This document shows, piece after piece, positions 55,318 to 64,000 of a stretch of DNA of 64,000 nucleotides (position 1 is its first letter; each line of letters opens with the position of its first letter). The stretch covers positions 6,352,953 to 6,416,952 of the forward strand of contig NC_088324.1 of assembly GCF_910592395.1 (NCBI RefSeq). Reading direction: 5' to 3'. The DNA comes from Lineus longissimus. Lineage: Eukaryota > Nemertea > Pilidiophora > Heteronemertea > Lineidae. The position numbers and the translations under genes are program-made. The notes under the pieces were generated by a model. It was not told where the DNA came from and did not search any database. It saw only the letters and a program-made list of their open reading frames with translations.

Positions 55318-58300
55318 GTGAGACAGAGACCACTCGAAAGCTGAGGGTTGGTGAGGTGTCCTCATATTGTTCTCTTGATGATAGTTAAATTGGCTAACTG
55401 ACGGACATACCGTCAAGTCGAAATACACGCTATATTCGTGACCTTACATGGTTGAACAACTTGCCTCGGCCTAGAACACCGATGATGGGCGAGACGAACA
55501 TGTGTTAATGCTGAGAGATGAAATGCTTTATTAATTGGTGTAACCACAAGGGGGACAGGGAAAAGGGAAACGAGTAATCAGTTTACCTTAAAACGTTCTT
55601 GAAATAAAAGTCATTATCTGTATAGTTTATGCATTTGCTGCAAGAAACTATCGTTTATGGGTTGTAGTACTAGTATCACAGTCGCTTATTAGAAATACTA
55701 ATGTTATAATAACACGATTGTCAGCTCTTCTGGATTGCAAGCTTGATGGATCTGATCCTGATATACGGTTTGTATAACCACAGCACAATATACAGTTACT
55801 AGCTTCAGGCCGCTTCGGGCCACTTACGCCAAATGGTAATAGTAGGCAGAGAGAAGTTCCATTGAAGGTGATAAAAAGAAGACGAATCACAATGAATGGA
55901 CTATCACGTGACTCACCACACGGTGCATGTACCAACACGACGTAGTGTGCACCGATGTCAAGAGGAGGCAGTTCGGTTGACAGGAAAATTAGCACGTCGT
56001 CGTATTATTTGGAAGCCATTGACATTTATCAAACTATCGTTTCTTGTTTTCCATCCGGTATCAATTGCAAACTTAATTTTCACCATAATCATTTTCTTCG
56101 TAGCCTGATTGGAAATGCGAGATATGTTGAATCTCTAGTTTTTGGAAAGGTGCTTCAGTTCAATGATAAGAACGCATCTGCAATTTTACCCCATATAAAT
56201 TTATTTGAATTGAAAGATATGACTATTATGTTTTATATAAGATCTGATCTGATCAAGTCTCGAAAAAATCATTTGATGGGTTTCTATAATGAAAGAAGAA
56301 AGATTGACATAGGATATAACGACTGTAAAGAAGTGTTGATTATTGTTTGGCAAATTAATCAAAATAAAGGTGATCATCAGAACATTGCAGACGCTTCTTA
56401 TTTTTCTCTCGGCTATTATTCCATTCTCAGTCGTATAAGTTGGCAGCATTTTGCTGTTACGATTACCAAGTATAAGGATAATAGTCAGCCTCACGTGAAA
56501 CGTTATAGAAACGGCAACCTCTTAAGAAGATCAGGTGATAGGCGAAATCAAGCACCGCACTTGGGTGGAACGTTTTCAATTTTGGGTAACTCCATTTCAG
56601 TGAGTCAATTGTCGAATTTGAGATTTTACCCTTCTGTCATGACAAAACATGATATTTTGAGATACCAAAAAAGAGGTAGGTTTGTCAACTACTAGCTTGC
56701 TGGGTAACCTTGGAATCGAATAGGGAGCCTTACCACATGACATGAACTGACAGCATTAGCTCTAGATTAGTCAGGGTGCTAAAGGCTAATAAATAATTTC
56801 TTAGAACATGGAAATGTCGGATGAAGTTTTTTTCTTCGCTGTTTTCTATAGTCTGGGGAGTGTTCATCAAGATCCAAGGGGGTGCCCGATGATAGCATTT
56901 TTCAAAATATGCAAATTAAGCCCGCCATAACTGAAATTCCATTCATTTGTTATAACTCGATAAACATGCATCATAACAAAACAAAATTACACCAAGGTTA
57001 TTTTTAATTGTAAATAAGTGTAAAAATAGAGTATAGTTCCAAGGTTATCATGATCTGGCTAGCAGATAGCCCATAGCTGGTGATTGTATGCATTCAATAA
57101 GACTGGGATATGCAAATTGGATGCGGCCATTAATACAGAAATTTCATTTTTATGCAATATCTCCTGAAGTGTAAATGATAAAATCACAAACTAATTGTCA
57201 ATACAGAGGTTATCATGGTTTATCATTCAAACCAGGCCATTGCTGATGCGATTGTACGCGCTGCATAACATTGAAATATGCAAATTAGATGCTGCCATCA
57301 CAAAAGTCCATTTTCCGGTAATATCTTGTTAGCTATCTAGTATGATATCATCAAAGAAGTATCATGATCTAGGCTATCATGTTCTATCATTCAGCTAATA
57401 TCATAGCTATTGTGTTTTTAGTGATATGCTAGGAGTTATGATAGTTTTTTTAATGATGAATCTAGAAGGGTATTCAGTCCCAAGCATCCTATCTGGTAAC
57501 ATGCACAGTGCATTCTGAGACATGATAGGCCACTCATGATCACTTGCACCAGTTTGAATTGTGAGCGCTTTTGCTTTTGCATCCACATCGGATCATATAT
57601 AGTATGTATTCTAGGGGTTTGACACCATCTGGAATGATGGCTGCATTGTGTCAGTGACCTTTTTCTATGTACTTCCATCTGAAGTTCTCAGGGTTTATTA
57701 CTAGCAAAAGATGGCGTTAATCTAAAGGACCATTGGCATTATTAAGGGCAATTATACCAAACTGTCGGCTACCCAGTCACCTCCTATTTTACAGTTTCCA
57801 GCAACAAATTGCACACAAAAAAGGAAAAATTCAAACTCTGACTGAGTTATCGCGCTTTTCCTATGTTGACTCGGATTTGCCGCGAGTTAGCTTTCCACGC
57901 ATGGACTCTTTCCATGTGGAACGATGCACTAGTAAAGTGTTTCCTGGAGCTAGGATCTACCCATTGACGTCATATTGCTGATATCGATTTTTCCGCACTC
58001 ACGCTGATGGCGCTTGATTACCTAGGTACTGCGACCATCAATGGAAATGACGTTGCGTCTTAATAGCGGGGTGAGGTGAACTTGGATCTCGGCGTGCACT
58101 CACGTGGCGGGATAGTCTTTCGCGACAGGACTTGCGCGTACTGAAAATAACGAATAACGCGTTCTTCTACTATCTTAGAGCTGAAACAAAATTGGAAAAG
58201 CATCAAACACGTTCAGAAAAATAGTTTACTGATGAACCAGAAAAACAAACATACTGCACTAAAAAGCCGACTTTTATTTTAAGAGTCTGGATTGCTTGAT

Positions 58301-60177
58301 AGTGAGCGACTTCACAGTTTTTTGCAAATGCTTTACTTGTAGATGGACTAAAGAGCACGGTGTGGCAATATGCTCATTGCCATGTTCTCTTCCCCATGAC
58401 TACTTAGAGCCTGATTACTGACATGGTCTTTGAATCCTTCACCGTGTCAGGCAGACATAAATGTAGTATGCTGTAGCTTGGTCCTCGATGTAATTAAAGT
58501 TAAGGTTCTACACGGCCATTGGTGATTTGACAACGAAATATTTTCGTACTCCAATACAACACTCCACTGTGACCACAACCGGAAAGGTATGCCTAGGAAG
58601 CAGCTGCCCTGTGATGTTTAGATGCTTTCCTACTGTTTGCTGTTTATCTACACTGCCCATCCTTTACTTTGGGATTCCATCTTCAACGGTGCCGTAGTCA
58701 GATCGCTTTCCTCAACGTAATCTTCGCCTGGAAGGCCTTTGGGCTTATCTAAAAGCTAGACCATGATAAGGTGGGAATTAGCACTTATTCGATGACAATG
58801 GTCCACATATTTTCTGAAATATTGCCAAAAACCGAATTTTGTTTACGAAGTGGCTATGTACACAGCTGACTGCTGTGTACGCAGGAACACGTTGGTTGCA
58901 TGCACAGCAGAGGCGAATTAACATAACCGCGTCATCAATGACGTCAGCTGGAGAAAAAAGGCGGTGGCGGTGGCGGTGGAAGAATTCCCCGCTTCCCTTC
59001 AAGTTGGGGCCAAATCTCATCCTTTCCCGCCTTCCAAACAGCTCTCTCGGTATCAGGAGCAACGCAACGTTGCCTTTGTAATATGGCACTCTAGAACCAT
59101 CGACAAACAATAAAGAGTATTTAAAAATGATGGGAAAATTTTACAGCACTTTATTACGCGTATGTCAAGTACAACTGCAAGCATGGTGAAAAACATGCAA
59201 GCAGAAGCCCGGGTTTTTAGATGGCATGTGTGCCATATGACCAAAACAGTTTTCTCCAGCCAGCGAAGTCTGCTGTGTACTCTAGACAATGTGCGTGCCT
59301 GAACATTGTATACACAGCATGTTGTGTATTTAAGAGAAAATGTTGTTCGGATTCACAGCAGGTAGCATAAAATCGGAGGCGGGGCGTTATAATGTGCCTA
59401 ATGAATATTAATATAAAACGCTGTGAACATAAACATACTGTCTGTTGCATACACAGCATGCTGCGTATGCAACAATAATTGTTCTGCTGCATACACAGCA
59501 GGCTGTGTACATATCCTCTTCATTTTGATTATGGCCGCTCTCATTTGCATAATTTGCATGAATTGCAAAAGTTCAACACATTTAAATGAACAACAACGGG
59601 CTATGAATGTGCAAGGGATATCAGCGGGTAACCTCTGGAATCTTGATGAGCATCGCAGACTATTTGAAAACAGCAAAAAGTAAAAGCTTCCATCATTTCC
59701 GCGTCCGACCCCTTGCTTCCGGACTGTCAGTTCAGTTGGATCGATGTTAACATCAGACGACTGTAATTCACTCTCTAGGTTAAAGTCGGAGTGAGAATCG
59801 AAAATGATTCTTAGCTTCTGTAATAACTGAGCATCAATAGAGAGTGAAACTAACGGTATCAAATTTTGAAAAAGCCATCATCGGTGGACATGGTTTGACC
59901 AAATTCATAGGTCAGGAAAAATCTGATATTTTCTGTAATACTGGGTCAAGGAAGTTTTGTTATTGCTTCCAACTCTTCCGTAGCATTCTTGTTCAGAAAA
60001 CAAGTAACAGTGCACGCAGCTTTACTAGAACTAGAAGTTGTAGGCCATATTCGATCTAAGCGTGATTGTACCAGAGAATGCTTGAGACAATTCATGGCCA
60101 GTGAGGCAGACAAGTGTCTCGGGTTCCTTTACGACGTCAAAGGGACCAGTTGTTGGGTTTACAAAGTATTTGGGTGA
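55200..60177 (+). CDS. Gene 8: divergent laminin-G/PAN-like protein, transposon-free
   Basis: Exons: C8 55200-55317 (conserved Met 55221; donor CCGAAAG/GTGAGA, phase 1), D8 55725-55794 (70 bp, donor ACA/GTTACT), A8 56104-56675 (572 bp), B8 59984-60177. All junction phases fit: 1-1, 2-2, 1-1. Exon A8 differs strongly from A1-A6, yet over its first 20 codons I count about six synonymous against three amino-acid changes, which indicates selection on protein. D8 contains a TAA near its end (GTATAACC), so either the site is misassembled, a different acceptor/donor is used, or the copy is newly broken. B8 ends at VYKVFG, shortly after the fourth cysteine. Its 3.3-kb A-B intron is mostly unique. Confidence 0.58.
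56104..56675 (+). CDS. Exon A8, divergent laminin-G/ConA-like domain
   Basis: Starts after TTCTTCGTAG, ends at AGAG/GTAGGT. Keeps KVLQFNDKNASAILP, WQHFAVTIT, VKRYRNGNLLRR and NLRFYPS. The middle is different and longer by two codons than A2. Confidence 0.75.
56900..57330. repeat. Three diverged modules centred on ATATGCAAATT
   Basis: ATGCAAAT occurs at 56909, 57110 and 57278. Each is followed by a GCCAT-containing block and an AAATTTCATTTT-like tail. The second and third modules each start with GGTTATCATG. Degenerate tandem repeat of 170 to 200 bases. Confidence 0.65.
57733..57960 (-). repeat. Inverted copy of an A-B intron segment
   Basis: Reverse-complement match to 16600-16820 and equivalents (GTCGGCTACCCAGTCACCTC; GTTGACTCGGATTTG). 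Orientation is opposite to every other unit, so the segment was inverted in gene 8 or in the ancestor of the others. Confidence 0.7.
58858..59510. repeat. Cluster of ACACAGC/GCTGTGT palindromes
   Basis: Perfect arms GTACACAGC and GCTGTGTAC at 58858-58880. Further dyads are at 59310-59329, 59444-59473 (30 bases, one mismatch) and 59491-59510, with single half-sites at about 58900, 59272, 59353 and 59420. No such motif cluster exists in other units. Confidence 0.75.
59984..60177 (+). CDS. Exon B8, short PAN/Apple-like module
   Basis: CTTCCGTAG acceptor. Four cysteines (DCTREC, DKCLGF, TSCWVYK), then VFG and a stop, because unit sequence after GTATTTG is replaced by sequence from the next spacer. 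Confidence 0.62.
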
Positions 60178-60658
60178 ATCCCCTCTACAGGTAACTATGC
60201 AGCGACGTCAAGCCGATATCAACTACAGGAATTTTGAAAATCAAAATCACAGCGAGCGGAGCTGCAAAATGATAATATGCTCCTAGGATGTATGTACGGA
60301 AAGCTCATGTGGAAAGTGAAAAGGAAATGGGAAAAGCGTAATGCTGAAAGTATAAATCGCTTGAGATCTGCGTGTTTTTTGGTTGATGCGTTTGATAACA
60401 AGTTAGACCTGTAAGAAAGGCAAACTAATGAAGAAAAACGCCGGCTCAAATAACGCACGAGACGACAATAATGACACAATTAGTCACAAACAGCTCAATA
60501 TTGATGGCTCATCGGAAGTCTTTAAAAATATATATCGCAAATTATCACATGGATATTTGTATAAATTTTGACTTTCGCTCTTATAAATTAATGATATGTA
60601 CCACACACACACAAACAACGAGAGCATTGCTGTAAATACAATTGAAAGTTATTCCAAA

Positions 60659-61294
60659 ATAGGGCCGTTTAGACAACATGAAAAAAACCACATGCGATCC
60701 GATTGAATCCGAATGCGGTTTAAATTTTTCTCGTCTAAATGCAAAATGATCCGGATCAATGTGGTCCCATCCGGATTAAAAGAAAACTACCGATCGAGGT
60801 AGTGTTAATCTGAATGCATCCGGATGCACCCGGATCACTAGCGTCGTCTAAACCCAAACGGATTCCCAATCCGGATTCATTCTACCTGGGCGCATGCGCA
60901 CTAACGAGTGTGTTGGCACTTGAAACGTTTTGCGTTGCACGAGAATTGTGTTTTTGGCGCGGAGAGTGAGATTGTGAGTTAAAGTGTTTTTTTCACGGAC
61001 TAATTTGCGATTTTTTTTCAATCAAGCTATGGCTAAGGCGGATCGGTTTACGGAAAGCGATGTGTTCGATCCCGCGAAATTTCCCGCGAAGAAATGCGGT
61101 TCAAGTACCAAACCAATTTTTTTACACCTCCACAACCAACAGGTATTGGAGAGTTCCAAAGCTATAGATATGCGTCCAGATGAGCCCGGATTGCGCTTAT
61201 CGTCTAAATGCGCGCAATTTTCGAGACCTGAATGTGGTTCAATCGGATCGCATGCGGATCCGATAAGAATGTGTTTTTTTCGCCTGCCGTCTAA
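60659..61294. mobile_element. Small non-autonomous DNA element with GTTTAGAC-type ends
   Basis: Interrupts TTCCAAATTGTGATCATTG of other units and replaces about five bases of it. The ends are imperfect inverted repeats (GGGCCGTTTAGACAACATG; inverse of GCCTGCCGTCTAA), and CGTCTAAA-type motifs recur inside (about 60733, 60844, 61200). CCGGAT and ATCCGG motifs are abundant. A short ORF (Met 61029, MAKADRFTESDVFDPAKF) and a GCGCATGCGCAC motif (60891) occur in its centre; no transposase is present. Confidence 0.7.
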
Positions 61295-61615
61295 TCATTG
61301 AAATTACAGGTGATAAAGATTGATACCTGTTTTATTGGCCACCCGATATATCCTTTCAAACTCAATCTACTCTCCCCTCAAGCAAACATTGATTTATTAA
61401 TAACAAAGACGCAAGAACAAAAGAAACATTTTGTTTCTCATAGCGAGAACTGGATCAATATAATATATAGATATTAAACGTATTGACTTCATATAGTTCA
61501 TATAATGTAATATTACAACGGCGAGTTCAAAGCAAAACTGGACATCCCATCGCTATTTTCCAAATGGTTCAAGGCACGATGTCGTATTCGACTGGGTACA
61601 AGTGTAAGACCGATT

Positions 61616-62210
61616 ATGACAGTTGATCGGAATCATGGCATAGATTCCAAAAACGTGCTGTTAATTGACTTCAACTTTTGTTGGTGTTTGATGGTGGCAT
61701 CAGTGATGATTTCGTTGTCATACGTTATGTGCATTTGTGTGCTGATAACACTTAATATAGGAGGTGTGACTGCTGGCTCTCCCCCGAAGGGTAAGACAGA
61801 GACCACGATATAAGGACATTGTTGTTCCCAACAAGTCAGTCAGTGATTTGGCTTTAACTTACGAACATAACGTGAAGTCATAGTACACGCTATATTCGTG
61901 ACCTAACATGTTTGAACAACTAGCCTCGGCCTAGAACACCGATGATGGGCCATACAAACTTGTGTTAATGCTGAGCGATGAAATGCTTGTGACCACGTAC
62001 GGGGGGGGGCTGTTTTTAATTAAAGTCATTATAGTTTAAGTATTCGCTGCAAGAAACTGTCGTTTATGGGTTCTAGTACTTGATTCACAAACGTTTATTA
62101 GAAATATTACAAATACTAATGTTATTATAATATGATTGTTAGCTCTTCTGGATTACAAGCTTGATGGATCTGATCCGGATATACGGTTTGTATATCACAG
62201 TACATATACT
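61616..62210 (+). CDS. Gene 9: exons C and D of the next copy (runs off the window)
   Basis: C9 61616-61790 (inner Met 61691; donor CCGAAGG/GTAAGA, phase 1) and D9 62143-62210. The pogo-like copy follows at 62209, here with CTGTAAG in place of CAGTAAG. The promoter block upstream is complete, which separates it from gene 8. Exons A and B would lie beyond position 64000. Confidence 0.58.
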
Positions 62211-64000
62211 GTAAGTAGTTTGAATTTTATCGGTCTTTTCGCAAGTTAGGCCAAACCTTATCAAAGTGTGCGTAATGGGTACAAGAGGGGTGTTCAAAGC
62301 ACACACTACTGCAAGGAATATTATGACACGATCAGGACAGATTGTCCTGTCATAGGATAATGTTCAATTCATGCCATTTGAAAAAGACATGAGTAAAAAG
62401 CATTGATGCATTCTGATTTGAATGATCACTTGACTTTGAATGGGCCTAGATCAGTAGATGACTGACCAACACTAAAGCTGACCTGTCCGAAATTACACTT
62501 TATTTCCAATCATGAAAAATTCAGTACATTCGGTGTTTGAAAATGTCCTTTTCTAAATCAAGTCTTATTACTTTTAAGGTACATTCAGATTTCTGACCAT
62601 AGGAACAGTGGAATTATTATTCTTAAGGTCATCAAAATCAATCTCATTGTCCTCAGCATCTTCATCTTCCAGAAGGTCATCAGCAATATTTCTGTACTCC
62701 CTGTTTTCATTCGGGACGAGTCCGCCTACCTGAAAAGCACGTGCTTTGGATTCAGGAGGACGTCATCCAAAGCTCGGCTATGAAGAACAGATGCAAAGGG
62801 TATTCTGGGACAGGTGCCATCGGCTGCAGTATTTGCATGCTTCCAGTCTTTCCAGCGGCGCTGACGTGAGCTCTAAATGCCCTCATAATGGTCAAGTCCA
62901 AAGGTTGACTCATAGATGTGCACCGCGCGGGAATGTTATCAAGGAGCACACCAGCTTCTACAATAGGGGCACAGCATTCATCAGCCAATTGAGGTCTAAA
63001 CTGATCTAAGAGTAAAAGCCTTGTATTTGGTTCAAATTCACCAATGAATTTAAGAAAGACTTCATCTAGCCAATGTTGGAGTGTGTCATGATTCCCCCAC
63101 CCTGACCGTGATGAAGTGACACGGACATTTTCAGGAATGTTTTCAAGTCCACGAATTTCTCGGATGAAGCCTGGTTCTCTGAACACAATATGGGCTTGCT
63201 TTTTTTCCCCATTAGATCCAATTGTCAACCCAACGGTGCATCCTAATTAAGAATTGCCCCTTGAAGTTTTAACGTCAACATCCCTCTGTCCCGGAGTAGC
63301 TGCCGCATACATGGGCAGAAAGTCCAACTGACAAAAGGTTATGTTGCCTCACTGTGTCCCTAACGTTTCCTTGAAATCGGCGGACACGCTCATTAGCGTC
63401 AGCTAGAATCGAAGTCGTGTTTCTTGTCTTGCGACGAAATACAATACGTTTCCGTTTCATGAAATCGCTGATCCATCCTGGAGAGCACTGAAAGAGGGAC
63501 CGTTCCGGTCGGTTCAAAAGGTAGTTGTCTCTATCATCACGTGGAAGCTCATCCCACCAGCGGTGGAATTCCAGCTCGGCAGCATAGACCAGATCACCTC
63601 TGGAGACGGGGAGGACAAGAAGAGAAATTCGAGAAATCGGTTGTGAACCTGCTCCTCCACTTGTGGCCATATCTGTCGTGGTCGCTTCTGACCCTCCTAC
63701 TCTGGGCATTGTTCTCGGCCTGCTCCATTGACGTTTCCCGATTTGCTATCCATCTTTGCAATGACGTAACTGCCAACCTGAAGCGTCTGGCATACTCTGC
63801 CACATTAAGCAGCCAACCATGTTCAATCGCATGTTCGCAATCGAGGACGTGGCGCAATGGTGCAGTTACACTATAGCTGTTGTGACGTCTTGGTAGTCTA
63901 GAACTAGCAACTTCATCATCCTCATCAGTGTCCATACCTATGGCAGCTGAGAGTATGAGCACAAAATACAACAAATGTTTTCGAATTTTCGCATTGGGCA
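62209..64000 (-). mobile_element. Pogo-like transposon copy E8 (cut by window end)
   Basis: Left end at 62209. It shares with E3 the deletion at the NMNE motif (63330) and QLRPQLADECC-type changes, so unit 9 is the nearest relative of unit 3 here. Confidence 0.85.
62613..64000 (-). pseudogene. Pogo-like transposase remnant (E8)
   Basis: Frames 62752-63228 (catalytic half, LLLLDQFRPQ, QPLDLTIMRAFRAH), 63275-63709 (second HTH block) and 63594-63974 (N-terminal HTH) overlap in different phases, showing the common one-base deletion. The start codon lies just beyond the window. Confidence 0.8.

Larger units (their letters stand above)
56676..59983 (+). other. Long A8-B8 intron, mostly unique sequence
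   Basis: No supported gene. It contains ATGCAAAT-centred repeats (56900-57330), a unit-derived segment in inverted orientation (57733-57960), 800 bases in which I see nothing (57980-58840), a palindrome cluster (58858-59510) and, from about 59740, a recognisable but diverged version of the usual intron end leading to exon B8. Confidence 0.5.

Noticed and set aside
59398-59862. 154-residue minus-strand frame
   Set aside because: Runs through the palindrome cluster and into DNA homologous to non-coding intron of other units; composition gives no support.
1-64000. tRNA, rRNA, CRISPR arrays, prokaryotic operons or phage modules
   Set aside because: None seen; repeats here are tandem gene units and transposons.

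Overview
This is an animal (metazoan) genomic window. It has spliced genes with GT-AG introns, AT-rich DNA and several eukaryotic transposon classes (pogo, Tc1, piggyBac and a DIRS-type tyrosine-recombinase retrotransposon). The extracellular domain combination (signal peptide, laminin-G/ConA-like domain, PAN-like domain) and the repeat types suggest an aquatic invertebrate. The sequence alone does not fix the phylum, and I see no bacterial, tRNA, rRNA or CRISPR content.

The backbone is a tandem array of about nine copies of one gene, all on the + strand, repeating every 5.3 to 6.5 kb once nested insertions are discounted. I reconstruct the gene as four exons. C encodes a signal peptide and ends in phase 1. 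D encodes about 23 residues. A encodes a laminin-G/concanavalin-A-like domain (about 189 codons, enters in phase 2, leaves in phase 1). B encodes a four-cysteine PAN/Apple-like module and the stop codon (enters in phase 1). Copies: gene 1 (exons A and B only, 1917-5420), gene 2 (12093-17503), gene 3 (18582-24141), gene 4 (25104-34723), gene 5 (35801-40385), gene 6 (42855-48312), gene 7 (C and D only, 49391-49984, broken), a C/D fragment pair (50952-51038 and 54838-54906), the divergent gene 8 (55200-60177) and gene 9 (from 61616, leaving the window).

Every copy except gene 8 carries the same pogo-like transposon (about 2.1 kb, TA target, 26-bp inverted ends, dead minus-strand transposase) inserted inside the 3' end of exon D. 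Gene 8 keeps an empty site and a 70-bp exon D whose phase fits exon A. In the others the transposon end itself offers a GTAAGT donor that would shift the frame. The exon A frames are nevertheless open in all seven copies present. This conflict is the most interesting thing in the window.

Later insertions date the units. A Tc1-like element (3351-5012) and an intron-containing second pogo-like family (8110-11036) are in unit 1. A nuclear-receptor-motif-rich repeat lies after both gene 1 and gene 5. An apparently intact DIRS-like retrotransposon (25337-30008) with three ORFs and a textbook internal complementary region sits in gene 4. A decayed piggyBac element with TTAA duplication and tandemly duplicated mini-exons lies at 51303-54665. 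A small non-autonomous element lies at about 60659-61294. The stretch 56676-59983 (intron of gene 8) is largely unique and holds octamer-motif repeats and a cluster of ACACAGC palindromes.
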